Of a stretch of DNA of 6,006 bases, positions 1-6,006 are shown piece by piece; within the stretch, counting starts at the first letter, position 1, and each line of letters opens with the position of its first letter. Made by a program: the position numbers and the translations under genes. The stretch is taken from contig CAZUBF010000188.1 of NCBI GenBank assembly GCA_964618555.1, positions 1 through 6,006 of the forward strand, given 5' to 3'. The notes under the pieces were generated by a model that saw only the letters and a program-made list of their open reading frames with translations, ran no database searches and was not told where the DNA came from. Origin of the DNA: Calidifontimicrobium sp964618555 (GTDB lineage: Bacteria > Pseudomonadota > Gammaproteobacteria > Burkholderiales > Burkholderiaceae_C).

Positions 1-486
1 CGGCGGCGTCTTCGCGACGATGTCGTCCCAGCGCGGGTAGCTGCGCTTCGCGTCGTCGGGCGACAGCGGGTGGCTGATGCACGGCAGCGCGGCGGGCACG
101 CCCGGCTTCATGTGCTCCCAGCCGTCGAGCTTGCCGACGAACAGCACCTTCGATCCCGAGTGCTCGAGGATCTGCGAGATCGTCGCCGGCGCCAGCGTCG
201 GGTACAACGGCACCGACACGCCGCCGGCGAGCCAGATCGCGAAGTCGCTCATCATCCAGTGCGCGGTGTTCTTCGACAGGATCGCCACGCGGTCGCCCGG
301 GCCGATGCCCAGGTTGCGCAGGTGCGTGGCCATGCGCCGCGCCTGGTCGCTCACCTCGCGCCAGGTGTAGTCGCGCACCGCCCCGCCGCCCGTCGGCTGC
401 GTGAAGGCGACCTTGTCCGGCGCGGTCGATTCCCAGTGGTACAGGCGCTGCAGCGCGAGGGCGTCGTCGGTGGTGGTGGTGGTCAT
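1..486 (-). CDS. AMP-forming long-chain acyl-CoA synthetase, N-terminal part (synthetase A, runs off left edge)
   Basis: The gene opens with ATG at 486-484 and stays open for 162 codons to the window edge, so only the N-terminal part of the adenylate-forming domain is visible. The family joins a fatty acid to CoA via an acyl-adenylate. The catalytic P-loop lies beyond the edge, so the assignment rests on its close match to the complete paralogue upstream (704-2413). Both share LALQRLYHWE near the start, VAILSKN, SVPLYPTL, QILEHS and LFVGKLDGW in the same order with almost no gaps. By eye well over half of the residues are identical. A run of five threonines follows the start Met. The start is supported by this alignment and by a weak purine-rich GAGAG about 9 bases upstream. 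It lies 217 bp downstream of synthetase B on the same strand and may be read from the same transcript. Whether the rest is intact cannot be seen. Confidence 0.9.
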   Translation of the reverse strand, partial: MTTTTTDDALALQRLYHWESTAPDKVAFTQPTGGGAVRDYTWREVSDQARRMATHLRNLGIGPGDRVAILSKNTAHWMMSDFAIWLAGGVSVPLYPTLAPATISQILEHSGSKVLFVGKLDGWEHMKPGVPAALPCISHPLSPDDAKRSYPRWDDIVAKTPP

Positions 487-605
487 CGGTGGGCTCTCGG
501 ATGCGCGGTCGCGCGGTGGTGGTTGCAGGGAAGGGCGTGAAAGTGTCCGAGGCCGCAAGGTTAGCCCACCCGGCGGGGCGCGGGCGCGCACGGGTCGGAT
601 CGCGG

Positions 606-624
606 CGCGCGGCCCTGCCGCGCG
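606..624. other. GC-rich hairpin between the two synthetase genes
   Basis: A perfect 8-bp inverted repeat, CGCGCGGC and GCCGCGCG, is separated by a 3-base loop. It lies about 80 bases downstream of the synthetase B stop codon. No T-rich tail follows it on the minus strand, so it does not qualify as an intrinsic terminator. It could be a pause or an RNA-end-stabilising structure, or chance in such GC-rich DNA. The rest of the 217-bp gap (487-703) holds no gene I can support. A short perfect palindrome CCCCGCGGGG is also present at 672-681. Confidence 0.3.
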
Positions 625-703
625 TCAGCGTGGCGGCCGGGTCGTCCCGCGGCGACGCTTCGGCGGCCCACCCCCGCGGGGCGCAGCCCGATCCGGGAGG
701 CGG

Positions 704-2413
704 TCACAGCCACACCACCGCGGTGCCGGCATCGAGCCAGCGCTCGTAGTGCGCGGCATAGGCCTGTTCGATGCGGTTGCGCCTGACCTTGAAGGTCGGC
801 GTGACGAAGTCGTTGTCGACCGTCCACGTCTCGGTCGTGACGACGACGCAGCCCAGCCGCTCGTGGGGGTCGAGCGCGGCGTTGACGGCACCCAGGTGCG
901 CCGCCAGCGACGCCTCGAGTGCCGCGCGCAACGTGGCGTCCGCGGCGCGCGTCGTCGCGCCGGCGTTGAGCATCAGCAGCGCCAGCGGCCGCGCGAGACC
1001 GGCGCCGACGACGACGCAGGCCTCGACGTCGGCGTGCATCACCAGGCGGTCCTCGATCGGCGCCGGCGCCACGTACTTGCCCTTGCTGGTCTTGAACAGG
1101 TCCTTCACACGGCCGGTGATGCACAGCCAGCCCTCGTCGTCGAGGCGGCCCCGGTCGCCAGTCCTCAGCCAGCCGTCGTCGGTGAACGATTCGCGCGTGA
1201 GCTCGCTGTCGCGGTGATAGCCGAGCATCACGCCGGCACTGCGCATCTGGATCTCGCCGCCGACCGGGTCGATGCGCGCCTGCACGCCGTCGTAGGGCAG
1301 TCCGACGCTGCCCGGCTTCATGCGACCGGGCAGCGTCGAGTGCGACACGCCGCAGTTCTCGGTCATGCCGTAGACCTCGATCAGCGGCAGTCCGATCCCG
1401 GCGTACCAGCGCAGCAGGTCGGGCGGCATCGGCGCCGCGCCGCCGGCGGCAAAGCGGCACCGGTCGAGGCCGAGCGCGGCCAGGATCCGGCGGCGCACCA
1501 CGCCGCCGAGCAACGGCACCGCGAGCAGCCGCCGCAGCCGCGCCGGCGGCAGCTTCGCGTGCACCCCCTGCTGGGACTTGACCCACAGCCGCGGCACGCT
1601 GAAGAACACCGTCGGTCGTGCGCGCTGCAGATCGGCGGTGAAGGTGTCCAGGCTCTCGGCAAAGTACACGCGCATCCCGGTGGCGAGTTGTCCGTGCTCG
1701 ACCAGCGTGCGCTCGGCCACGTGCGCCAGAGGCAGGTAGCTGAGCATGCGCGCGTCGGCGTCGATCGGCACGCGTTTCAGACCGGCCGCCATGGCCCAGG
1801 CGAAGTTCGCGAAGCTGTGCATCACGCCCTTGGGCTGCCCGGTGGTGCCCGACGTGTACATGATGGTCGCCAGGTCGCCGCCGTCGCGCACGGGCTCGCC
1901 GCCCAGCGGCGCGGTGGTCGCGACGATCTCGCCCCACTGCGGCAGGCTCGCGCGCGCCTCGGGCGGCGCCAGCGGCATCGCGATGCACGGCAGCGCCTCG
2001 GACACCCCCTGGCGCATCGCCGGCCAGCCGTCGAGCTTGCCGACGAACAGCAGCCTCGCGTCGCTGTGCTCGAGGATCTGGCGCACCGTCGCCGCGGCGA
2101 GCGTCGGGTACAGCGGCACCGAGACGTGACCGGCGATCCAGATCGCGAAGTCGGCGATCAGCCAGTGCGCGCAGTTCTTTGACAGGATCGCGACGCGGCT
2201 GCCTGGAGGCAGGTCGTGCGTGCGCAGGTGCGCGGCCATGCGCCGGGCCTCGTCGGCCACCTCGGCCCAGGTGTGGTCGACCACGACACCGCCACCGACC
2301 GGCTGCGTCAGCGCGACCCGTCCCGGGGCGCTGCGCTCCCAGTGGTACAGGCGCTGCAGCGCGAGCGACTCGCGCGGCACGGCAGGCATCGGTGGGGGGG
2401 CGGCGACGGACAC
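704..2413 (-). CDS. AMP-forming long-chain fatty-acyl-CoA synthetase (synthetase B)
   Basis: This complete 569-residue ligase activates a carboxylic acid with ATP and CoA, giving acyl-CoA, AMP and pyrophosphate. Its closest fit is the long-chain synthetase group (FadD/FAA-like). Visible landmarks in order are the phosphate-binding loop YTSGTTGQPKG (residues 186-196), a gate-like FFSVPRLW (270-277), the adenine-binding YGMTEN (348-353), the ribose-binding LRTGD (416-420), the hinge region GRVKDLFKTSKGKYV (434-448), and a C-terminal PTFKVRRNRIEQAY whose K542 fits the family's catalytic lysine region. No signal peptide or membrane segment is evident, so it is probably cytosolic or peripherally membrane-bound. 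The long frame begins with GTG at 2413. An ATG at 2389 aligns better with the start of synthetase A and shares the same CCCACCG just before it, so the real protein may be 561 residues. Neither start has a good ribosome binding site. Substrate chain length cannot be told from the sequence. Confidence 0.93.
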   Translation of the reverse strand: MSVAAPPPMPAVPRESLALQRLYHWERSAPGRVALTQPVGGGVVVDHTWAEVADEARRMAAHLRTHDLPPGSRVAILSKNCAHWLIADFAIWIAGHVSVPLYPTLAAATVRQILEHSDARLLFVGKLDGWPAMRQGVSEALPCIAMPLAPPEARASLPQWGEIVATTAPLGGEPVRDGGDLATIMYTSGTTGQPKGVMHSFANFAWAMAAGLKRVPIDADARMLSYLPLAHVAERTLVEHGQLATGMRVYFAESLDTFTADLQRARPTVFFSVPRLWVKSQQGVHAKLPPARLRRLLAVPLLGGVVRRRILAALGLDRCRFAAGGAAPMPPDLLRWYAGIGLPLIEVYGMTENCGVSHSTLPGRMKPGSVGLPYDGVQARIDPVGGEIQMRSAGVMLGYHRDSELTRESFTDDGWLRTGDRGRLDDEGWLCITGRVKDLFKTSKGKYVAPAPIEDRLVMHADVEACVVVGAGLARPLALLMLNAGATTRAADATLRAALEASLAAHLGAVNAALDPHERLGCVVVTTETWTVDNDFVTPTFKVRRNRIEQAYAAHYERWLDAGTAVVWL

Positions 2414-2470
2414 GACGGCGCAGCCTAGCCGCGCCGCAGCGCCCGACCTAGCGGGTTTGCCTGCAAGCAG

Positions 2471-2492
2471 CGCCGCCGCCGGCGCGGCGGCG
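2471..2492. other. GC-rich hairpin just after the HDOD gene
   Basis: CGCCGCCG and CGGCGGCG form a perfect 8-bp stem with a 6-base loop. On the minus strand the hairpin begins 5 bases after the HDOD stop codon and lies about 60 bases before the synthetase B start. The bases after it on that strand (CTGCTTGCAGG) are not a U-run, so full intrinsic termination is unlikely. It may cause partial attenuation or protect an RNA end between the HDOD gene and the synthetases. Chance is possible at this GC content. Confidence 0.35.
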
Positions 2493-2497
2493 TGCGT

Positions 2498-3316
2498 TCA
2501 GCGCCCGTGGGCGCGCGCTTCTTCGAGGTGCTCGTGCACCTTGCGCGCGGCGCGCAGCACCAGCGTTTCGTCCAGCGGCACCTGCGGCATCAGGCGATGC
2601 ACGACCGTCTCCAGGTCGTCGGCGTCGCGCATCAGCACTGCGGCGACCGCCGACAGCGCCAGCACCGCGGTGCGCGGCATGCCAGCAGGCAGGTCGCCAC
2701 CGGCCTGGACGTCGACGTGGTGGCGCACGCTGGCCACTGCCGGGGCCGCCAGGCCCCAGCTCTCGCACAACGCCGCGCCGAGTGCCTCGTGGCTGACGCC
2801 GAAGCCTGCGCGCTCGAGCGAGATCAGTTCGAGGTCGTTGGCCGCGGCACGCAGCATCGAGCGGTAGTGATCGCTTGCATGGCGGAACAGCACGGCCTTG
2901 CCACACTCCTCGAACAGCCCGGCCGAGTGCGCGGCCCAGCCGTCGACTCCCAGTTGCTGGCCCATCCGACCCATGATCATCCCGCGCACCGCCGCGCGCT
3001 GCCAGATCGGCTCGAGTTCGGGCGCCGGCGGGAACGCGGCACGCAACCCCATCTCGAAAGTGATCGCCGCGACCTCGCGCATACCCAGGTAGGTGATCGC
3101 CTGCTGCACCGTCTGCACGCGGCCCTTGAGGCCGTACAGCGACGAGTTGACCGCCTTCATCACCGACGCCGCGAGCGCCATGTCGGCCTCGATCAGCGCG
3201 GACACCGCCTGCAGGTTGATGTCGTCCTCGGCCAGCAACAGCGACAGCTTGACCAGCGCGTCGGGCTGGGCCGGAATGTCGATGTCGAGGCTGCGCAGTT
3301 CGGGGTCGACGGGCAT
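2498..3316 (-). CDS. Stand-alone HDOD-domain protein
   Basis: The 272-residue protein is almost entirely one HDOD domain, a helical fold related to HD phosphohydrolases but usually lacking their metal-binding residues and generally placed in signalling. The signature stretch runs from about residue 15: IPAQPDALVKL, then a helix ending EADMALAASVMKAVNSSLYG (43-62), then VQTVQQAITYLG. Where true HD enzymes carry an HDIG-like motif this protein reads LFEECGKAVL, so phosphohydrolase activity is not expected. A later SVRHHVDV matches a His-rich helix often seen in the family. There is no receiver, GGDEF or EAL domain attached. I chose ATG at 3316. An in-frame TTG at 3343 would add nine residues (MPIPPRRPA) but is a weaker start. 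Neither has a clear ribosome binding site. It follows the terminator at 3421-3453, so it probably has its own promoter, which I could not identify, and it may be co-transcribed with the synthetase genes downstream. Its role here is unknown. Confidence 0.88.
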   Translation of the reverse strand: MPVDPELRSLDIDIPAQPDALVKLSLLLAEDDINLQAVSALIEADMALAASVMKAVNSSLYGLKGRVQTVQQAITYLGMREVAAITFEMGLRAAFPPAPELEPIWQRAAVRGMIMGRMGQQLGVDGWAAHSAGLFEECGKAVLFRHASDHYRSMLRAAANDLELISLERAGFGVSHEALGAALCESWGLAAPAVASVRHHVDVQAGGDLPAGMPRTAVLALSAVAAVLMRDADDLETVVHRLMPQVPLDETLVLRAARKVHEHLEEARAHGR

Positions 3317-3695
3317 GGCGGGTCGGCGTGGCGGGATCGGCAACCCATGCTAGGCCGGCACGCCGGCGGCGGTCGTCGGAAAAGCCCGCGTCAACCGGCG
3401 TTCCAACCCGGCAGGTGGCGAAAAAAGAAAAAGCGCCGGCGGTGCCGGCGCTTCGATCCGCGTCGTCCCGGCATCGCCCATGGCGCGACACCCTCGCGGC
3501 GGATGCATCGTTGTCGGGCGATCGGTGTTGTTCAGTCTCCTCGGGCCTCCGTCCAGCCGACCGCGGCGTGACCGGCCGTGGCGCTGCGAGAGCGCGCAGT
3601 CTAGGAAGTGACGCCGCGCGCCGAAATCGGGGCTTACCCCCTCCGCCGCCGCACCACCGACTCAGGATGGTCGACGTTCACGGGAAAGCGGGCAC
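3317..3695. other. Intergenic region between the GMC and HDOD genes
   Basis: This 379-bp gap contains no gene I can support on either strand. Its main content is the intrinsic terminator at 3421-3453. The 242 bases between the GMC stop and that terminator could be a long 3' untranslated region or a small RNA. They contain purine-rich GGAGG and GAGGAG stretches (minus strand, around 3534-3553) that resemble ribosome binding sites but have no start codon at a suitable distance. A short inverted repeat (GCGCT, five bases, AGCGC) lies at 3581-3595. The 104 bases between the terminator and the HDOD ATG must carry the HDOD promoter if that gene is independently transcribed. A TTGACG lies there on the minus strand, but no -10 element sits at the right spacing. 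Confidence 0.6.
3421..3453 (-). terminator. Intrinsic (Rho-independent) terminator
   Basis: Read on the minus strand, AAGCGCCGGC and GCCGGCGCTT form a perfect 10-bp stem closed by a 3-base loop, followed directly by a T-rich tail (TTTTCTTTTTT after the stem). This is a textbook intrinsic terminator in that direction. On the plus strand the hairpin has an A-run before it and no T-run after it, so it is not bidirectional. It would end transcripts coming from the GMC oxidoreductase gene, or from a small RNA within the gap, and insulate the HDOD gene. Confidence 0.88.
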
Positions 3696-5354
3696 TCACA
3701 AACCGATGGACTCCTCTTCGATCAACCACTGCGCGGCGCGCTCGGCGATCATCAGCGTCGGTGAGTTCGTGTTGCCGCTGGTGATCGTCGGCATGACGCC
3801 GGCGTCGACCACGCGCAGCGCGTCCATGCCGTGCACGCGCAGCCGGCTGTCGACGACCGCCAACGCGTCGTCGGCGCGCCCCATGCGTGTGGTGCCGACC
3901 GGGTGGAAGATGGTCGTGCCGATGTCGCCGGCGAGCCGGGCGAGTTCCTCGTCGGACTGGAACTCGACACCGGGCTTGATTTCGCGCGGGCGGTAGCGCG
4001 CCAGCGCCGGCATCGCGGCGATGCGCCGCGTCAGCCGCAGCGAATCGGCAGCGACCTGGCGGTCTTCGGGCGTGCCGAGGTAGTTCGGCTCGATGCGCGG
4101 CGCGTCTTCGGCGCGCGGCGAACGGATGCGCACGCGCCCGCGCGATGTCGGGTTCAGGTTGCACACGCTGGCGGTGAAGGCGTTGAAGCGGTGCAGCGGC
4201 TGGCCGAAGGCGTCGAGCGACAGCGGCTGCACGTGGTACTCGACGTTCGGCCAGCGCCGCTGCGGCGACGAACGGGTGAACGCGCCGAGTTGCGAAGGCG
4301 CCATGCTCATCGGCCCGCTGCGCCGCAGCAGGTACTCGAGCGCGATGCCGGCCTTGCCCCAGGGCGTGGCGGCGACGGTATTCAGCGTGCGCACGCCATC
4401 GACGCCGAAGACGGCGCGGATCTGCAGGTGGTCCTGCAGGTTCTCGCCGACGCCCGGCAGATCGTGCCGCGGCTCGATGCCCAGGCCCTGCAACAGCGCC
4501 GCCGGGCCGATGCCCGAGCGCTGCAGCAGCGCCGGCGTGCCGACCGCCCCGGCGGCCAGCAGCACCTGGGCACGCGCATGCACCGCCGGCGGCAGTCCGG
4601 CGCCGCGCAGCTCGACGCCGCAGGCGCGCCAGCGGCCGTCGGCGCCGCGCTCGAGCTGCACGCGCTCGACGGTGGCGCCGGTCCACACCGCGAGGTTCGG
4701 TCGCGTGCGCACCGGATGCAGGAAGGCCTTGCTGGCGTTCCAGCGCACGCCGCGCTTCTGGTTGACCTCGAAGTAGCCGACGCCTTCGTTGTCGCCACGG
4801 TTGAAGTCGTCGCTGGCCGGGATGCCGGCCTCGCGAGCCGCCTGCGCGAAAGCGTCGAGCACGTCCCAGCGCAGGCGCTGGCGCTCGACGCGCCACTCGC
4901 CGCCGTGGCCGTGGTGGGCGCGGAAATCCTCGTCGCCGCCGGCGTCGCCGCGCCAGTGGTCCTCGTGGCGGCGGAAGAACGGCAGGCACTCGTTCCAGCG
5001 CCACGCCGGGTCGCCCGTGAGTCCGGCCCAGCCGTCGTAGTCGCGCGCCTGACCGCGCATGTAGATCATGCCGTTGATGCTCGAGCTGCCGCCGAGCACG
5101 CGGCCGCGCGGGTAGCGCAGGCTGCGACCGTTCAGGCCCGGGTCGGGTTCGGTCTGATAGAGCCAGTCGGTGCGCGGATTGCCGATGCAGTACAGGTAAC
5201 CGACCGGGATGTGGATCCACAGGTAGTCGTCGCGCCCGCCCGCCTCGAGCAACAGGACGCGTCGCCGCGGGTCGGCGCTGAGCCGGTTCGCGAGCAGGCA
5301 GCCGGCGGTGCCGGCACCGACGATCACGTGGTCGAACTCGTGCGCAGATCCCAT
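3696..5354 (-). CDS. GMC-family FAD-dependent oxidoreductase (choline/alcohol dehydrogenase-like)
   Basis: The 552-residue flavoprotein belongs to the glucose-methanol-choline family, which oxidises alcohols to aldehydes. The N-terminal dinucleotide-binding fold shows VIVGAGTAG (residues 10-18) and LLLEAG with E37 placed to bind the FAD ribose. The first GMC signature is around 82-101 (PRGRVLGGSSSINGMIYMRG). The second is GAVGTPALLQRSGIG at 269-283. Near the C-terminus FHPVGTTRMG supplies the probable catalytic His484, and SGNTN supplies Asn528, which has the spacing expected of the family's His-Asn pair. The length is normal and all landmarks are intact. ATG at 5354 starts just before the FAD fold. 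The frame extends upstream to a TTG at 5444, but those 30 residues look non-coding and would place the inverted repeat region almost inside the gene. No signal peptide is visible, so it is probably cytoplasmic. The substrate cannot be fixed; choline is only one option, and no betaine genes are adjacent. Confidence 0.93.
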   Translation of the reverse strand: MGSAHEFDHVIVGAGTAGCLLANRLSADPRRRVLLLEAGGRDDYLWIHIPVGYLYCIGNPRTDWLYQTEPDPGLNGRSLRYPRGRVLGGSSSINGMIYMRGQARDYDGWAGLTGDPAWRWNECLPFFRRHEDHWRGDAGGDEDFRAHHGHGGEWRVERQRLRWDVLDAFAQAAREAGIPASDDFNRGDNEGVGYFEVNQKRGVRWNASKAFLHPVRTRPNLAVWTGATVERVQLERGADGRWRACGVELRGAGLPPAVHARAQVLLAAGAVGTPALLQRSGIGPAALLQGLGIEPRHDLPGVGENLQDHLQIRAVFGVDGVRTLNTVAATPWGKAGIALEYLLRRSGPMSMAPSQLGAFTRSSPQRRWPNVEYHVQPLSLDAFGQPLHRFNAFTASVCNLNPTSRGRVRIRSPRAEDAPRIEPNYLGTPEDRQVAADSLRLTRRIAAMPALARYRPREIKPGVEFQSDEELARLAGDIGTTIFHPVGTTRMGRADDALAVVDSRLRVHGMDALRVVDAGVMPTITSGNTNSPTLMIAERAAQWLIEEESIGL

Positions 5355-5445
5355 CGCACTCGATGCTACCGCCCGCCGTGCGCACCAATCCGGGGCCGAC
5401 GCGGCGCCGACCCTGGGGAAACCCACAATGACACAAAACAACAAA

Positions 5446-5476
5446 TCGGTGCCGCAAGATTGCGGCGCGGCACCGA
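5446..5476. repeat. 31-bp perfect inverted repeat in the divergent promoter region
   Basis: The arms TCGGTGCCGC (5446-5455) and GCGGCACCGA (5467-5476) are perfect 10-base inverted repeats around an 11-base spacer. A second, competing hairpin is nested inside: GCCGCAA (5451-5457) and TTGCGGC (5460-5466) around GA. The right half overlaps the possible -35 of the RNA-binding protein gene. On the minus strand the repeat is followed by a U-rich TTTGTTGTTTTGTG, which makes it look like an intrinsic terminator in that direction, upstream of the GMC gene. Operator, leader attenuator for the GMC gene, or terminator of antisense transcription are all possible. Confidence 0.7.
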
Positions 5477-5487
5477 AGATTGATAAT
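5460..5487 (+). promoter_or_regulatory. Candidate sigma-70-type promoter of the RNA-binding protein gene
   Basis: GATAAT at 5482-5487 matches five of six consensus -10 bases. TTGCGG at 5460-5465 keeps the TTG of the -35 element with a 16-base spacer. Transcription would start near 5494, giving an untranslated leader of about 90 bases. The -35 lies in the inverted repeat at 5446-5476, so a protein bound there could block it. The -35 is weak, so the promoter is tentative. Confidence 0.42.
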
Positions 5488-5573
5488 CAGCAGGCCTGTG
5501 TCTGGATGCGGCGCCTTCGGTTGAATGTCTCACGATGGGTTGAAGCTCCACCTGGTTATCCGTGATTGAACAA

Positions 5574-5578
5574 AAGGG
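5574..5578 (+). promoter_or_regulatory. Ribosome binding site of the RNA-binding protein gene
   Basis: AAGGG lies seven bases before the ATG at 5586, a good Shine-Dalgarno position, and settles the start. The start codon itself is inside a small inverted repeat (TTCCC, CAT, GGGAA at 5580-5592) that could weakly shield it. Confidence 0.7.
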
Positions 5579-5585
5579 CTTCCCC

Positions 5586-6006
5586 ATGGGAAACAAGTTG
5601 TACGTAGGCAACCTCGCCTATAGCGTGCGCGACGAATCGCTCCAGCAGGCGTTCTCGCAGTTCGGCACCGTCACCTCGGCCAAGGTCATGATGGACCGCG
5701 AGACGGGGCGATCGAAGGGGTTCGGCTTCGTCGAGATGGGTAGCGACGCCGAGGCGCAGGCGGCGATCAATGGCATGAACGGCCAGTCGCTCGAAGGGCG
5801 CGCAGTGGTCGTCAACGAAGCGCGTCCGCGCGAGGACCGACCGGGCGGCGGCGGCGGTGGCCGCGGTGGCTACGGCGGCGGCGGCGGCGGATACGGCGGT
5901 GGTGGCGGCGGCAGTGGCGGCGGCTACGGCGGTGGCGGCGGGGGCCGCAGCCCTTACGGTCGCGGCGGTGGTGGCGGCGGCGGAAGCTACGGCGGCGGTG
6001 GTGGTG
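5586..6006 (+). CDS. Glycine-rich single-RRM RNA-binding protein (3' end beyond window)
   Basis: The first 81 residues form one RNA recognition motif. RNP2 is LYVGNL (5-10) and RNP1 is KGFGFVEM (44-51), with the aromatic residues that stack on RNA bases present (Y6, F46, F48). After a short charged linker (PREDRP) the protein becomes a low-complexity tail of glycine runs broken by Tyr, Arg and Ser. This architecture is that of the small bacterial and plant glycine-rich RNA-binding proteins, often linked to cold or other stress and thought to act as RNA chaperones. The stress role is known for relatives and only inferred here. 140 codons are visible with no stop, so the total length is unknown. 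It starts at ATG 5586 behind a good ribosome binding site and is divergent from the GMC gene. The leader of roughly 90 bases leaves room for post-transcriptional control. Confidence 0.95.
   Translation, partial: MGNKLYVGNLAYSVRDESLQQAFSQFGTVTSAKVMMDRETGRSKGFGFVEMGSDAEAQAAINGMNGQSLEGRAVVVNEARPREDRPGGGGGGRGGYGGGGGGYGGGGGGSGGGYGGGGGGRSPYGRGGGGGGGSYGGGGG
5844..6006 (+). repeat. Glycine-codon low-complexity repeat in the RNA-binding protein tail
   Basis: From codon 87 the reading frame is dominated by GGC and GGT codons in runs of three to seven glycines, separated mainly by single Tyr, Arg or Ser. 45 of the 54 visible codons encode glycine. The tract reaches the window edge. Such tracts are prone to slippage and assembly error, so tail length may vary between strains or assemblies. 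Confidence 0.85.

Noticed and set aside
401..2182. Long open frame on the plus strand opposite the synthetase genes (593 codons)
   Set aside because: Its product is an Arg/His/Ala/Gly-rich string with no recognisable motif. It is antisense to a gene with full family signatures, and such frames are expected opposite GC-rich genes.
3346..3351. TAGCAT on the minus strand before the HDOD gene as a -10 element; a similar TAGCAT lies before the GMC gene at 5363-5368
   Set aside because: Neither has a -35-like hexamer at 16-18 bases. Both lie only about 10-35 bases before their start codons, so they look like chance matches.
2448..3491. Long minus-strand frame overlapping the HDOD gene in another frame
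   Set aside because: It runs through the intrinsic terminator hairpin and its T-tail, and its product is Arg/Ala/Gly-rich without motifs. The HDOD frame explains the region.
5355..5444. N-terminal extension of the GMC protein from a TTG at 5444
   Set aside because: The extra residues show no family similarity, a TTG start is weak, and the ATG at 5354 puts the FAD-binding glycine loop at the usual distance from the N-terminus.
3831..5483. Long open frame on the plus strand opposite the GMC gene (550 codons)
   Set aside because: It is antisense to an intact GMC oxidoreductase, has a biased composition and has no recognisable domain.
5844..6006. The short repeated GGC/GGT units as a tandem repeat array or CRISPR-like structure
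   Set aside because: There are no unique spacers. The pattern is the glycine-rich tail of an in-frame RNA-binding protein.

Overview
The window is very GC-rich and fully bacterial in style: tightly packed genes, a GC-rich hairpin plus U-tract terminator, and long spurious open frames on the strand opposite each gene. The protein types (tandem long-chain acyl-CoA synthetases, a stand-alone HDOD protein, a GMC flavin oxidoreductase and a small single-RRM protein with a glycine-rich tail) together with the base composition suggest a betaproteobacterium, most likely Burkholderiales. This is inference from gene content and composition only; no taxonomic marker is present.

Layout. Four genes lie on the minus strand, and in transcription order they run from right to left. 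A GMC oxidoreductase (3696-5354) is followed by a 379-bp gap holding a strong intrinsic terminator (3421-3453). Then come an HDOD-domain protein (2498-3316), a complete AMP-forming long-chain fatty-acyl-CoA synthetase (704-2413), and the first 162 codons of a second, closely related synthetase (486 down to the left edge). To the right, divergent from the GMC gene, a glycine-rich RRM RNA-binding protein starts at 5586 on the plus strand and runs off the right edge. The 231-bp divergent gap between them holds a candidate plus-strand promoter and a striking 31-bp inverted repeat.

How the genes may work together. The two synthetases are tandem paralogues that would activate fatty or other carboxylic acids to acyl-CoA. 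The GMC enzyme upstream would oxidise an alcohol using FAD. An alcohol-to-acid-to-CoA-thioester route is conceivable, but the terminator separates the GMC gene from the others, so one operon is not supported. HDOD, synthetase B and synthetase A are co-directional with gaps of 84 and 217 bp and could be co-transcribed. The RRM gene is an independent unit, probably a stress- or cold-type RNA chaperone.

I see no clear previously undescribed system. The features most worth a second look are the inverted repeat at 5446-5476, the untranslated stretch ending in the terminator at 3421-3453, and the unusually similar tandem synthetases.
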